The notes below the pieces were generated by a model, which was not told the origin of the DNA, ran no database searches, and saw nothing but the letters and a program-made list of their open reading frames with translations. Shown here one piece after another: positions 1 to 13,129 of a stretch of 64,000 nucleotides of DNA. Position numbers and translations under genes: made by a program. The stretch comes from Euryodendron excelsum. Lineage: Eukaryota; Streptophyta; Magnoliopsida; Ericales; Pentaphylacaceae. Each line of letters begins with the position of its first letter. The first letter of the stretch is position 1. The stretch is taken from positions 52,936,683 through 53,000,682 of the forward strand of contig CM065377.1 of assembly GCA_033060915.1 (NCBI GenBank), in the 5' to 3' direction.

Positions 1-2487
1 TCTTAAGATAGGCGAGGTAATTTCCTAAGTGTGAAAACTTTTTGGGGTTTTAGTGGTTTATGCAAATCCTATAATATATATTTTTTTCAATCACAATTCA
101 TATATCTTTTCATGTATATCATGTTAAAAGTTAATTTGTTATATGTTTCTCCATTTTGTCCTTTAGAGATCTTAATTGTAAAACATTTTAAAATTTATTA
201 ATATAATATCTAAAGATTTAATTAAAATTTTTCATTGGCCTCTCCCAGTAAATTTTTTAGCTTCGTCTCTGCTTGTAGGTAATAAAATGGGTTAAAAATT
301 AATTTATGCATAGTATTTTTATTTTTTAAACATAACAACGATCATTCAAGGGAGCTTATCCCCTCCCTTTTATTTCTATTTTTAGTAATGGGTTGACTCT
401 ATGACTAATAAAATGGAGATTTACGTTTCCATCCGTTTGGAATGAAGAGATTCGAATTCGGCTAAATTAATTTTCTAATGCTGGACAGGAGTGACATTTT
501 TGTTCTGTAATTAAAATAGATCGCTGTTTAAGACCTTTAGGTTAATACAACGGATTTTCGGATGGAAATTTTTTCTTTTCCCCGTTTTATCCCGTAAATT
601 TTGCTTTCTTTATAAGGTCCATGATGATGTAAATTGCCAGACTTTTTCTTTTTCTTTTTCTTTTTTGTTTTTTTCCCGTTTTCCACCATTAATTTTTCTT
701 TCTTTATAAGGTACATGAATATGTAAACCACAGAACAATAAGGGTGCTTAAACCTACTTATAAAAACCAGAAATGAGAATTCACATTTATCAAATTACAC
801 TTAGTAAAATATTCGTGATCATATGCATCTATACTATATATTATAGCAATAGGTCAGAAGGTTTTTGAGCCTCAAACTCTCAATTCAATTTTTACAAAAT
901 TTTAATTTTTTATAATATTAAAATACCACATATTGCAATTTGATTGGTTAGCCTAAAAACTCTTATTAATAGAATTATATATAGTATATAGATAGACCTT
1001 TAATTCCTATTATATATTTCATAAAGTCATTCTCTTAAAATTTCTAAAAATTAAATTTTTGGTCATATTAGAATAACATGGTTACAATTTGATTGGTTAA
1101 AAAATATAATTTTACCATATTTTTCTTAAATTTTACATTTCTTTCAAAATTCAAACTATTAGATATTCGATAATATTGACATAATATTTGTTATTTCATA
1201 TAAATTTTGACACATTATTATGTTATTCTGAGTAACATAATATCCATTTATAATTATCTATCTATAGCGGTTTATTGTTGGGTCTTTAATGTTCTTTAAT
1301 ATTGAAAGAGCTAATATAATTTTCTTAGTTTTTTGAAATTTGAAATCACTAATATTAAATATGTTATAATAGTGTAAGTTTAACAATTAAATATAGAAAC
1401 TTTTACTTTTTTCATGATTAATAAAACTTGAATAAAATCTATCTTATTTTGGAGAGTCTTACATAAAATTCAAAATATTAATATTCTTATTTTAAAATTT
1501 TCTTAGGTTCTTCCCTTATAATTTTAGAGAGTCCTTCATTTAATTTAAAACTGTGAAAGTTTTTATTCAAATCCTTTTAATTTTGAGAATAACAAATCTA
1601 TTAATACTATATATTATAGCAATTGGTTGTTGGGTGAACTTTTGAAAATTTTAAATAATAATATTATATATCTCGTAATAGTATTGATCTAACTATAAAA
1701 TATAAAGGTTTTTACTTTCTATTCATAATTAGTACATATTTAATAAAATTGAAGTAATCTCAATTATTGTTTTACGTAAGTATCAGTTTTTAGTAGTTAT
1801 ATGTACATTATTAAATGTATTAATTGAATAAAATCATCTAACATGTGTAACGTATACACTTGATTAATATAGTCTCTTAGCAAGACTGTAAGGTAAAAAA
1901 TAAAAATAAAAAACTTTAGAAAGTTCACAATAAAACTTAATTTCTTATTGCAAGTTCAGACTTTTTATTTTTTATTTTAATACTATTAAATATAATAATT
2001 TAGTTTAACCATACTATTAAATGGGAACTTTTGATCTTTACATTGTAAGAAGGAGAGAAAAAAAAGAAAAAAAAGAAAAAAAGGATAAAAGCTGTAAAAC
2101 TAACTCGGTTAAATTTACTCGAACATATAAACATTTTATAGACTCGACTGGATTTGGAAAATTTGTTAAGCTTGTGCCATAGGTTCATTTAGTTTGATTA
2201 AACTCGTTTGATTCTATTTATAAGCTGGTTTATTTAAGTAACTTATAGCTTTTTTACTTCTTTTTTTTTTTTTTAGTTTTTGGTAGAAAGGTAAAATGTA
2301 TAAACTAAAAATCTATAAAAATGTAGAAAATTAAATTTTAATTGAAAAAAATATATATATATATATAAATTAAATAAGTTGATCAAGACGACGCTTTAAC
2401 CTCGATTGTCAAAAATTAGAATTGTTAAGAGTAATGAGGAGTTCATAATTTAGACATATATTTACATATATATAGTTATACATGTTA
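1..2487. other. AT-rich intergenic DNA with Helitron-like 5' ends
   Basis: No credible coding region: the only open frames are lysine or phenylalanine runs from A/T tracts. A Helitron-like 5' terminus (TCTATACTATATATTATAGC) starts at 829 after an A, the usual A|T insertion context, and a similar string recurs near 1605-1628. The matching 3' end for the 829 terminus could not be placed. Poly(A/T) tracts lie near 641-670 and 2056-2085, and a (TA)n tract near 2350-2366. Confidence 0.55.
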
Positions 2488-4430
2488 CTAGTATTAAACA
2501 CGTGCTATGCACGGTGATGCAAATATATATATATACTAAATTTAAAAGTTTTATGAAAGATAAGTTATGATTGTAAAGATTTGGATCTTACACTAATTAT
2601 ATAATTTATATTAAATTACAATCATCAATATAGACTTGAAATAAATTTTAACAGTTTATTGTGAAAAAATTTCTAATTTCTAATAATAAACTAATATTTT
2701 AATGTGAACATTTGCTAAGGGGCTATATTAATTAAATATGTAAGTCCCATATTTAGGTGATTTATCTATTAAGAACATTTAATAATGTACGCACATATAC
2801 ATATAACTACTCAAAACTGAAATTTTTACTTAAAAAGAATTTGTATTTTTAAGTGAGAAAGACTTGATTTATCACCAAATACTTAATCTACTTAATGAAA
2901 TTTGATTTTTAAATTTATCTTAATGAAAAAACTTATTCATAAATTATGAATTTAAAATTTTAAGTACTTACAATTGTTAGCAATAATAATACAATATGTG
3001 AGTGTAATTATATTCAATATTTCTCTCAGTTTAATGATCATCTGTTAAGAAAAGTTACTTAAAATTTTAGCAAGCACCAATAGAAAAAAAAAATGAATTT
3101 ATAGACTCAGTTAACATAATTTTTGTAGTCATTATACTTGCATAAATTATGAATGTTAACGTAAATTATTTTTAAAATTATTGGTCAAACCAAAATCAAT
3201 GAATTTTTATTATAAAATCAATCATGCTACAAAATAATTTATATCCTTCTTCATTCAAGTTCACAAAATAACATAAAATCATATTAGATCTTGAGACAAA
3301 AAAAAAGTTCAAGGATTATCATTTCTTTAGGTAAAATAATATTTTTTTATAGTTAAAATGTTTACATCCAATCTAGTTTTATACAAATTCTTGGAAAAAT
3401 ATTATGATGAAAGGGTATCTAAAAAAATGTTGTTGTATTGATTGATGCATAAGCTTTACAAAAATTGAAAGATTTAAAAATTAAAATGGAAATAAATTTG
3501 TACATTTTATTTGTAAAAAAGTAAGATTAAAGGAACAAATAATTTCATCACAACTTTATTCATTTTGAATTAGCTCTATTCATTTTAATTTAAAAGAATG
3601 ATTTTTATTTTTATATTTTTGTAAATGTTTTTTTGGTGGAGTGTGAATTGAGACAATAAAAATAAAAAATGCTAATAATTATATTACATGTGTCATTTTT
3701 ATTTTATAAATTTAATAAATAATTTATGCATAGTTAGATTTTTTTAGGAGCATATTAAATAAAATTTGGAAATATTATCACATCTGTTAATGGATAGAAC
3801 TTATAAAATTGTCAAGAAATAAGAAAAATTAGATAGCACCAATAATATTATGATAGATGTATTTTGTATATGAAAAAGTATTAATAATTTCACTATACAT
3901 GTCTTTTTCTGTTTTAGAAATTTACAATCTAATTTATGATTAATAAAGATTATTTAGAAGAAGTATATTCATAGAAAATTTGAAAATGTTACCATAAATA
4001 TAAATGGATAGCATTTATGAAATTTATAACAAAAATAAATTAAAATTAAAATTAATATAAACCAATAATAGTATGACACATGTTTTTTAAAATTAAAAAA
4101 TACCAACAGTATTATGACATATATATTTCTTGTATATGACAAACTAGTACTAATAATTTCATAGCATATGTTTTTTCTATTATAGAAATTTAAAATCTAA
4201 TGAAGATTCTTTAGAATGAGCATAAGTAAATGAAATTTAAAAATGTTATCACAACTATAAATGGATATCATTTATGAAGTTTAAAATAAATTAATTAATT
4301 AAAGAGAAACAACAATCATATGACACATGTATTTTATCTTTTTAAAAATTTAAAAAGTTGAGAAAAAGGGATTGAAACTTGGTAGTTTAAAGACCTAACA
4401 TTTTGCTATGATATATATATATATATATAT
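2488..4430 (-). mobile_element. Helitron-like non-autonomous element, copy 1
   Basis: Read on the minus strand, the element ends with a short hairpin (CGTGC-ATA-GCACG) about nine bases before CTAG, followed by the host T; on the plus strand CTAG is 2488-2491. This is the classical Helitron 3' terminus. The 5' end near 4400-4430 has decayed into a (TA)n tract but matches the better-kept 5' ends of copies 2 and 3 (…AAAGACCTAAC…TTGCTAT…). The interior contains no helicase ORF, so the element is non-autonomous. The block 3880-4400 is repeated in copy 3. The 5' boundary is uncertain by some tens of bases. Confidence 0.6.
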
Positions 4431-4728
4431 CATAATTATCAAAATCAAACCGGATGTAGAACCGGTCAACGCATCAGTTCTCGATTCATTGGTACAACTG
4501 GTATTATAATATTATATATTTTACTCATTATATAGCTTATATATATTAAATATGGTAAAATTAATCATCAACCAAGCAATGAATTGGTGGAAAAGTTGTT
4601 AAATTTTTCATGCTAGTTACAAGTTCAAATCTTCATATCAACATAAACTTAAAATTTTGAAACTATTTGAAAAGTCAAAGTTGGTAGCTGATTTTTTCGG
4701 TCAAACCGATTACTATTATATATATATA
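4431..4728. other. Spacer between Helitron copies
   Basis: AT-rich DNA with a short GC-richer stretch (4447-4500) containing two CCGGT boxes. No ORF and no clear repeat partner elsewhere in the window. It may be part of the host side of copy 3, which lost its left end here. Confidence 0.35.
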
Positions 4729-6163
4729 CTAGTAGTGAGCCCGTGCTATGAACGAAGTGAAAAATAATATATGTTGAAGATAAATTTTTTATGAAAAATA
4801 AGTTATCAATTGTATACACTAATAATATGATTACACTAAATTATGATTAACAATGGATCAATGCTATGCACGGACTACAAATATAAAATCATTAGGCGAT
4901 TTTTTTTTTAAATTACAAATAAAGATTTATAGGATTGTATATTTAAAATATGATATGAAATAATTAAACATGTTAATAATATTTTCTCTATTATAATAGT
5001 CATAAAAAAATATGAAAAGGACAATTTGCGTACTAACTATTATAAGTCATACTTTTAAGACATCTTTGTTTATTGAAAGTAAATACATTAGTTACAAATT
5101 TTGACATTAAGTTTATTGAGTTCTATTTAGGATTAAAAGAAATAAACAAAAGTTATAAAAAAAAAAAAAATTTAAATCTAAGACACCATTATATATCCAT
5201 CCAATCCATCTCACACTTGAGATCTTATATATATGCCTAATATCTGTCAAGAAATAGTCATTAAAATCAACAAAATAATATCATCGCACTTTATTTTTTA
5301 AGAAAATATACATTAACACTTATAAAAAAATTAATTGAAATTTGATAAGTTAATTAGAATAAGTATAGGTAAATTTTTTCAATTTCATATTTAAATAATG
5401 TTCGTCTATAAAACCATTTAATCAAAAGTTAGTATACTTTATTTATACCAGATTTTCTAGTTATTTTTTTTTTTTTTTTTTTTTTTTTTTCTCTTTTTTG
5501 TGGTAATTATATAACATAATTAAATAAATTTATACAATGTGAAACGAAATAGTAGTTCGTTATTTGTTCGTAATAATGAAACATCATTAACCTTTTTTCA
5601 TATGTATGTCCTATTAACCATTTTTTTATTATCTAAAGGATCTATATGTAATAGGTTTATTAAAATGAACCCATACTTAAGCGATCTTAATTATATTGCG
5701 ACATATACTAAAAAACCCATAATGAAAAAAGTAAAAGCTATTTATTTTATTCTTCAATTATTATTTTATAAGCTTATTAACATTGTTTAATGTCATTTTT
5801 ATTAGATTTGGGTAAATCTAACCCACAAACAAAAAATCACATACATAAGAATTTTAAAAAGTTAAATTGTTTTGAAAAATGAATTATTTATAAGTATTTG
5901 AATAGATGGTTAGATTTAGTTACCATATTGATTATATAGAATCCATGATATATAGAGTTTTAAGATATTTTATCTTTAATGACTTTAAAGTTTCCATATT
6001 GAAAGGGTGACAATTCAAAAAATATTACTATTTAATTAAAGAACCAATTGCATTATGACATTTGTGTTTTTATAATTTTTTAAATTCAAAAAATTGAGAA
6101 AAATGGATCAAGACTTTGAAGCTCAAAGACATCCTAATCAATTGCTATAATATATAGTATAGA
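4729..6163 (-). mobile_element. Helitron-like non-autonomous element, copy 2
   Basis: Both ends are visible. The minus-strand 5' end TCTATACTATATATTATAGC begins at 6163, directly after an A (complement of T6164). The minus-strand 3' end has an imperfect hairpin (CGTTC-ATA-GCACG) and finishes CTAG (plus 4729-4732) before a T. Length is 1435 bp and no helicase is encoded. It appears to have inserted into copy 3, whose sequence resumes at 6164. It holds a long poly(T) tract at about 5466-5491 and a short open frame at 5539-5790 without recognisable features. A further 'ATGCTATGCACGG' remnant lies at 4861-4874. Confidence 0.65.
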
Positions 6164-6510
6164 TATGACAAAGTGTTAATAATTTCAGAATATGTCTTTT
6201 TCTATTTTAGAAATTTACAATATAATTTATGGTTAATAAAGATCATTTAGAAGAAGCATATTTAAAGAAAATTTAAAAATGTTACCATAACTATCAATGG
6301 ATAGCATTTATGAAGTTTATAACAAAATAAAAATAAAAATAATATAAACCAATAATAGTATGACACATGTTCTTTAAAATTAAAAAAACACCCATAATAT
6401 TATGACATATGTATATTGTTTTGTATATGACAAACTACTAATAATTTCACAACGCATTTCTTTCTATTTTAGAAATTTAAAATCTAATGAAGATTTTTTA
6501 GAATGAGAAT
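6164..6510 (-). mobile_element. Helitron-like copy 3, left fragment
   Basis: This segment aligns with 3880-4220 of copy 1 (shared blocks around 'TTTAGAAGAAGCATA' and 'AATCTAATGAAGATT'). It stops at the 5 bp target duplication AGAAT (6506-6510), where the gypsy element was inserted; the rest of the copy continues at 25149. Its own 3' end is missing on the left, where copy 2 lies. Confidence 0.65.
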
Positions 6511-7020
6511 TGTAGGTGGGATTTTTAGGAAGGCCTGGTTGAACTCTTAAACCGGATCGACGAACACGAACAATCTGCAAGAGAAGAAGACGATGAGAAT
6601 GCCTCGACTCTCTTTGGGCCGAAGACACTCCGATGATTAAGTTAGTAAGCTTAATCACAATGAATCGAATAAAATATTAGGGAGTTAGAACTTAAGAGAA
6701 CGTACCTTACACCTTTAGTATATAAGAGTATTTAAAAGTTTCGAAATGCTATATTTCCTTTGGAAATTGGAGTTACTTTCCTTCTAGGACTCTTTATTCA
6801 TTGAGTCGGTTTAATATTTTGGACTTATCTTTTATTTGTCATACTTTACTGAGGAATAAGATTCGTATTATAGGTTTCATTAGTCCTTATATCTTTTGGA
6901 TTAATATCCGCAGGCCAGCCCCTTTGGGCCCTTGCCTCTGGTCGGCATGGGCCTAGTCTGATAGGTTGGCTCCCATGGGCCGGTCTCGCCTGGTTTTGGA
7001 CTTGGCTCTTATTGGACCCA
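6511..7020 (-). repeat. 3' LTR of the Tat element (left)
   Basis: 510 bp beginning TGTAGG and ending CCCA on the plus strand. It aligns end to end with 24637-25148, for example the shared blocks around 'AAGACACTCCGATGATTAAG' and 'TTCCTTTGGAAATTGGAGT'. Many substitutions separate the two LTRs, so the insertion is not recent. The G-rich tract next to it on the minus strand (near 7021-7033) is the likely polypurine tract. Confidence 0.9.
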
Positions 7021-7389
7021 TAATTGCCCCCAGCTCTTGTTCCCTATTTGGACAAACAAAAGGGGCTGGGGCTGAGATTTGTATTTAAAACTTGTCCTTT
7101 ATCCTTCCCGTCGTTTCGTACCACGTGGACATAAATACTGGCCCTACAATCGAAGGGATGCGTCAAATGGGCTTCTAAGGTGATGGTTGGGTCAGGAGTG
7201 AAAATTGTCACAACTAAACCGATGGCATGGCTCACTATAAATTGGGTGTATCCTTATTCACTCTCAACATTCGAACCTGGCTTAAGACTTTTGGTGAGAG
7301 AGAAAGAACGGATTCTGCCATAATATTGTAAGTCTTTTGAACATTTGCTTTCTTCTTTTTCTGCTATACTCTTTTGTGGTCGTCCTTTG
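7021..7389. other. Tat 3' untranslated region with polypurine tract
   Basis: Between the 3' LTR and the antisense ORF. On the minus strand it ends in a G-rich polypurine tract (AGAGCTGGGGGCAATTA) abutting the LTR. A TATA-like string (CTATAAATTGGGTG, near 7234) on the plus strand lies about 150 bp upstream of the antisense ORF start and could serve as its promoter; this is inference. Confidence 0.5.
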
Positions 7390-8866
7390 ATGGTAGCTCA
7401 CCTTAAGAAACTTATAGATAGCCCGGTGGCTATTGCTGCTTTTAAGCCTAGATACAACATTGCCGACTAGGTCGGCATTGAGTTGGTTAACCAAGATGAC
7501 TATAAGATGGAAGAAACCAAAAAAGGGATGCCTTTCCCTATGATTGCCATCGTAGAGGGTGGCATCAGATTTCTTTTACACCATTTTCTTGTAAAATTCC
7601 TTCAACACCATGATATATGTTCTGCTTAAGTTAGCCCAAATGCTTATCGGATTGTAATGGGGATGCTTGAGCTGAACTGAATTCTAGGCGTTAACCTAGG
7701 GCTTGCCGAGCTTGACTTTTGTTATACTCTGTGTAAAATCAGGCATGATAGTTGGAAAGTCTACTTTAGAGCGACCGACAAAAGTAGGAAAATAGTAAAG
7801 TATCTCCCATCTTCGGGTAATTCTGTTTATGATGTCAGAATCTAGGTTTTTGGCCCTTGGAAATTTGGCAACCTTTCTATCGACCAAATGCCATTGAGTC
7901 GATGCCGTAGAACCCCCAGAGACTTAGGTTGGTGCCAACCCCTTATTTTTCATGTATATTAACTTGTACTTATCTAACTTGCCTCGTTTTGATCTATTTC
8001 AACATATGGTAAGAATAAGAGGCAGACATGGGGTGTTAACTTGACCAATCTGAACAAGGTTCTGAATTACAAAGGCATTGGTCGGCTTTTTGATAGCGCA
8101 AGAACCCCTCACATCTTGCTGAACTACCCACTCCAGGTTTTTACCTTCACCGCCTCGTCTGGGATCCCACCAGGTGTGATTGCTAAGCTATCGAAGGAGG
8201 GTGCATCTGATGAGTTCACTGAAATCCCAATAGGGATTACAATTGAGCTTGTACTTTTCGATGATCGGATGACCATTGCCGACCTGCCCTTTGACGTGCT
8301 GCCACCGATGGAGAGTTTGAGGACTCGAGTCATTGAAGACGCCATCCTAGTGACCTTAGGGGTTGGATTCCCAAGTTGGGCGTCATTTGAATTGCCCCTA
8401 ATCGTTACTAATGTAGCAGCCTATCCTGCAGATTATTCGGTCCAAGATATATCCTCGGATTGGTCAAGGTCATCCGAATCAACGTCAACTTTAACTCCAT
8501 TCACAGTGCTCGACCGCTGAGTTACAACCGAAATTGGGAAGAAGCGTAAGTTGGTGTACCCTTCATCCTCCAATTCCAATACTCCCGACATGATGAACCT
8601 AAGGGATATGATACTGCAGAAGGCAATAAAGAAGCTAAAAAAGTCGAGGAAGCCGAAAGTTGAAATGACGAAGCGCATTCCCCCTGCCCCTGTCACAGAG
8701 GTTGGCCCCTCTGAACCCGAAAATAGAAGAAGGAGACGAGGGTGTTGCAGAAAAAGCCAACGGCGGGGGACACACTGGTTGAGCCCCCACCAAAGAAAGC
8801 CAAAGTTGTGCCGACAGATCCTCATCCAAGCAGCAGTGCCGCATCTGATAATGCCAACTTTGTGGT
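7390..8866 (+). pseudogene. Antisense ORF of the Tat element (gypsy-associated plant transposon domain), broken
   Basis: A plus-strand reading frame opposite in orientation to gag-pol, starting at ATG 7390 and staying mostly in one frame to about 8740, where the frame changes. In-frame stops fall near 7468, 7627, 7678, 7843 and 7960-8000, and at 8518-8520. The N-terminal part (PFPMIAIVEGGIRFLLHHF… to about 7870) looks like the 'putative gypsy-type transposon' domain annotated widely in plants: a hydrophobic helix, then PNAYRIVMGML and a W-x-V-Y-F motif. The C-terminal part is Lys/Arg/Pro-rich with a KKRKLVYPSS-like basic patch and ends in an S/P-rich tail cut off by the copia LTR at 8867. Such antisense ORFs sit between integrase and the 3' LTR in Tat-clade elements. 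Their function is not known to me. The family assignment comes from remembered pattern only. Confidence 0.6.
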
Positions 8867-10543
8867 TGTTGTTAATTCCATGCCTTGATTTTGATGGTAA
8901 CAAAACTTTGTTTAAATGTCTAATTAATTTTCTTAGTGTACAAATAATATCATGCATTAATTAGACTATGACTTGAAGCTTGAATATATTGAAGAACTGA
9001 TGAAGCTTGTCAAGAAGATTTGATAAGTGTGATGAAGTCTTGAATTGATGGAACAAATGATATTAATTGAAGAATCCTAGAAAAAATCAAGTTGATAAAG
9101 ATCAAGCAAAAAGATTGAAGATATTTAAAGAAGCATAAAAGATTAACTGAAGAGAAGAAATATCAACTCTGGGAAGCTCTCGTAAAGATTTTGAAGAAGA
9201 CTTAGATCAATGGAAGAAGTAATGTTGATTGAAGAGTCCTAAATATAATCAAATTGCATTGATTTCATCTCCAAGAGATTGAAGGTGTTCAAGATCAAGA
9301 GAAGTGAATATCACAACTATTGGAAGCTCTTTTGAAGAATTTAATGAAGTCTCAACAAATTAAAAGGAGCCATGAACTAATTGAAGAAGCTCTTGAAAAA
9401 CCACATGCATTGAAGAAGTTATTTCAAGCCTCAGAAGCCTAATCTGGTATATCATTGAAGTGCTTGAAGGATTGGAAGAAGGATGAAGAAGTATTGCATA
9501 ATGAAGCCTATGAAATTTCCAAGAGTCGACACTTAGATCACCAAGGGTCGACACATGTAGTCAGTTACTTAAACTGAGCATTCGTATTGGCAAGAGTCGA
9601 TATATGAGATTACAAGAGTTAACACATCGGGACAAATTGCACGACTTTGAAAAAGGCTTAAAGGAGTTGACACATACGCCAGAAATGGCGACACATCGAG
9701 ATAAATTGCATGACTTTGAAAACACATAAAAAGAGTTGACACATAAGCCCATAAGAGTCGACATATCGAGACAGTGCCTTAGAGAAATATGCTAAAACTT
9801 AAAGGAGTTGACACTTGAATTATCAAAAATCAACACATGAAGGCAGATTGCTAATAGAATAGTGTTCAGAACAGCAAGGTGTCGACACTTCCAGTCTAGG
9901 GGTCGACACATGTTACTATAATGGCTATATTTCTGAACGTTATACTCTGCCGTTTTTGCATTTAAAGGAACCTCCACTACCACCAACGGCTAGAATCGAA
10001 GCTAAGACATCTATATATGACCCCCATAGCATATATAAATGCAGGAGAGTGATATACAAGTGTAACAAATGAATTTAAAGGCATAAACCCTAGCTGCTTT
10101 ATTACTTTACTGATATATTGTGGTGGGTTTGTAAACCTGTGAGTTTGAGTGTAGCTTAGGAAAAACACTTGTAAGTTTGAGTGAAGTTTAGAAAAAATCA
10201 CTTGGGATATTTGAGAGCTTGGGAAAAGCTCTTGTGAGAAGTGAGCTGAGCACTGGACCAACTAGCATCTGCTTTGTAATTGTTGATCGCATAGTGGAAG
10301 AGCTTTCAAGGGCTTCTTAAGGGTGAGGACGTAGGTCACGAATTGTGGCTGAACCTCGGTAAATCTTTGTATTCATTTTGTGCTATGTTTTTCATTGATT
10401 GTTTGAGTTTGCTTGAACACATTGCACACACATTTAGATTCTATTATTAGATTGATTAATCATATTGCTTAAATAATTTTTAGTTAAAATTATTGGTGAT
10501 TATTTGTAAAACCCAATTCACCCCCCTCTTGGGCCAATAGGGT
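8867..10543 (+). repeat. Copia LTR A (5' LTR, truncated at its 3' end)
   Basis: Starts TGTTGTTAATTCC and aligns with LTR C (TATTGACTCTACG) and inverted LTR B (TGTTGACTCAAGG) through the shared block TTGATTTTGATGrT. It lacks about the last 30 bp, present in LTR C as GGTTACCTTTTGAGCTAACA. It holds a TATA-like ATATATAAATG at 10031-10041 and, upstream of it (9520-9910), about a dozen degenerate copies of GTCGACACA, with exact GTCGAC at 9525, 9547, 9881 and 9902. Short open frames here are LTR shadows. Confidence 0.8.
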
Positions 10544-10547
10544 ATTG

Positions 10548-11139
10548 AGGTCCTTTGCTTCTTAGATTGCTGTGACCTTAGCTTCCCAAGCTTTTGGCAA
10601 AAACCTTAGAATCTTTCTCACCTACTCACTGTTAGGATACACCTTTCTAAGAGATTTTAAGCCATTAATAATATTGGTGAACCTTATGAACATTTCTGTA
10701 ATGGACTCATCAGGTTTCATTTTAAACAGTTCATAACTATGCACCAAAATATTGATTTTAGATTCCTTAACTTAATTGGTACCTTCAAGTGTGACTTATA
10801 ATCTATCTCATATTTCTTTGGCTGATTCACAAGTGGAGATACGATTAAATTCATTAGGATCAAGTGTACAATATAAAATATTCATGGCTTTGGCATTAGA
10901 TTGTAGCATTTTTAAACCATCTTCATTCCATTCAAATTCTGGTTTAGGGACATCAGTTCTATCTACTCTAGTTGTAGGTGTTTTGGGACCATTTATTATG
11001 AGTCTTCATAATTTATAGTCTACCGATTGAATATAGATTCTCATTCTATTTTTTTAATAATTGTAATTAGTGTCATTGAACATAGGTGGTCTATTTTTGG
11101 TTGACCCTCACCAAGAGAGTTTCCAAAATTAGTTACCAT
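10548..11139 (-). pseudogene. Copia gag fragment (UBN2-type) of the second, inverted element
   Basis: Minus-strand reading from ATG at 11139 gives a start MVTNFGNSLGEGQP, then a region matching plant copia gag (UBN2 type): conserved SYELFKMKPDESI… and AKDLNTL near the break. Gag forms the virus-like particle shell. Stops and frameshifts are frequent, so it cannot be expressed intact. The gene ends abruptly at about 10548 where it abuts LTR A; the zinc-knuckle part and all of pol are gone. The start lies about 40 bases after the primer site, a normal distance. Confidence 0.7.
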
Positions 11140-11179
11140 GGATCTATTCCTAGGATGTTAAGCCTTAAAACAGGAATAC

Positions 11180-11194
11180 AAGCTCTGATACCAA
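11180..11194 (-). other. tRNA primer-binding site of inverted copia element
   Basis: On the minus strand the sequence just after LTR B reads TTGGTATCAGAGCTTG, the standard primer site complementary to initiator Met tRNA used by plant copia elements. It fixes the orientation of this fragment as minus. Confidence 0.85.
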
Positions 11195-11195
11195 T

Positions 11196-13129
11196 TGTTC
11201 GTCCAAAAGGCAACTCAAGAGGGGAGTGAATTGGGTTTTTCAAAGATTAATGACAATTATGATTAATTAAAATTAATCTAATCAAAGTGACAGTAATCAA
11301 TCTATATATAAAACCATGTGATCAAAGGAAGAATAGAAAATAGAGCAATAAAAAGAACACAAAGAATTACTGAGGTTCAACCACAATCTGTGGTCTACGT
11401 CCTCACCCCAAGATCCCCTTGAAGTCTTCTTCTACTATGAAATCTCCAATTACAAAATGATGCTGATTGACCAAATGCTCAGCTCACTATACACACAAGA
11501 ACTTCTTCCCAAGTTCTTCAGCCACCAAGTGGTTTTGTCCAAGATCTACTCAAACTTACAAGAGTTTTTCTTCTATAAGAGAACTCCCAAACTCTCACTT
11601 ACAAGTGTATAAAGATATACAAATGATTTAAAAACTCTCTAATAAGAGTGGATTAAACAATCAAAGCTCACACAGTGAAGACAAATAAAATGTACAGAAT
11701 TTTCAGTTTGATCAGTCAATGGATGTTTGTTTTTTGTCTCTCTTCTTCTATAAATGCAGTTGGAAGATTATATATAAACCCCTATATTGATTTAATCTGT
11801 TGGAGGTTGTTGGGGCTCATTTAATGCACGTCCAGTCTATTATAACGTTAGAAAAACTAGCCGTTATAGCCTAGGGGTCGACTCTAAGCTTAATGGGTCG
11901 ACTCATCTAGTTTGCATTTTTTAGATGTTGTCCACTATCTCCATGGGTCGACTCTTCAATTCCATGAGTCGGCTCATTGATCATTTTGTCTTCAAGTCAT
12001 TTTGCTTTTGTCTTCATAATTCAGCTTTTCATTTCCATGAGTCTACTCTTTGCACAGAAATCTTACTTCAGTCTTCATAAGTTGATTTTTTTATATTCAA
12101 GGGTCGGTTCATTGATCATTTGGTCTTCAACTTTTTGCTTCTGTCTTTATAAGTTGACTCTTCATTTTCATGAGTCGGCTTATTGACCAGAATTCTTCAT
12201 TCTGTCTTCCAATGATCAAGTTCATCTTCAGCAATATTATAATTCAAGGAGTCTTCTCTTTAAGGTATGACGATCAATCAAACTCTTTAATTCATCAAAG
12301 TTAACTTCTATTCAATTTGGATTAAATCAATAATTTGATATTCATCTTTTCTTGACTTTCAAACTATCAGGGCTTTATTTAATCAATGTTGATATTTTCT
12401 TCTCTATTGTTGAGCTTTCTCTTTTATTGTAGAGCTTCCTTTTTTAATGCCAAGCTTTCTCTATTATATAGAGCTTCAAAATGCTTCATTGCTGATTTCT
12501 TCTCTTTGCTAGCAATTCTTCTTTCTTCTTTAGAATCACCTTAATGAGACTTTCGTAAGCTTGATGAAGTCTCTTCATACATATTGTCTTCATTGATTCC
12601 TTACATCTCAGAAGAATTATTTACTTAGATTCCACGTAGAGATCAGGCAATCAAGATGAATCTTCTTCTCAAGCAAATTCCAATCACATTATTTTGAATT
12701 GACCTTTTGCACACTTGATGAAGTCTTCTTTTGAGCTTTTTCAATCTTTTCACAATCAAATCATCTTCAACTGATCTTTGCACACTCTGATGAAGTCTTC
12801 AATCTTTTTTAGTGCAAGTCAACTTCATTGAGTCTATGCATACTTGATGAAAGTTTTATTTAAACACCTTCAATCTCTTCGAATGCAATCATTTGTTTGA
12901 AGTAGAAATAGGCGTCATTGCTTTGTTTGATTCATTGCATAGCTCTTAGAGTTCATCGCTTGATCCTTAGCTTGTTGTGCATTCACATTGACATGTATTA
13001 GACTTAAGGTTGAATTTTAAGTCTAAATTATAAACTTTATTAATCTGCACACTAAGTAAATGCATTAGTAAAATAACACAAGGTTTGTTTATCATCAAAA
13101 TCAATATGGGGATCAACCTTGAGTCAACA
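11196..13129 (-). repeat. Copia LTR B (5' LTR of inverted second element)
   Basis: 1934 bp; on the minus strand it starts TGTTGACTCAAGG at 13129 and ends CGAACA at 11196. Homologous to LTRs A and C but inverted. It carries the same kind of array near 11878-12190, with exact GTCGAC at 11878, 11897 and 11947 and many one-base variants, and a TATA-like TTATATATAA at about 11767-11776. Immediately right of it the plus-strand integrase reading begins, so this second element inserted into the integrase gene of the first. Confidence 0.8.

Noticed and set aside
537..731. Minus-strand open frame of 64 codons with a poly-Lys run
   Set aside because: It is the translation of a T-rich tract; no domain, no context.
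5539..5790. Plus-strand open frame of 83 codons in Helitron copy 2
   Set aside because: AT-rich low-information sequence after a long poly(T); no helicase or other family motif, no support as a gene.
8433..8957. Minus-strand frame of 174 codons overlapping the antisense ORF
   Set aside because: Shadow of the plus-strand frame in a GC-balanced stretch; it runs across the LTR A junction, so it cannot be a real gene.
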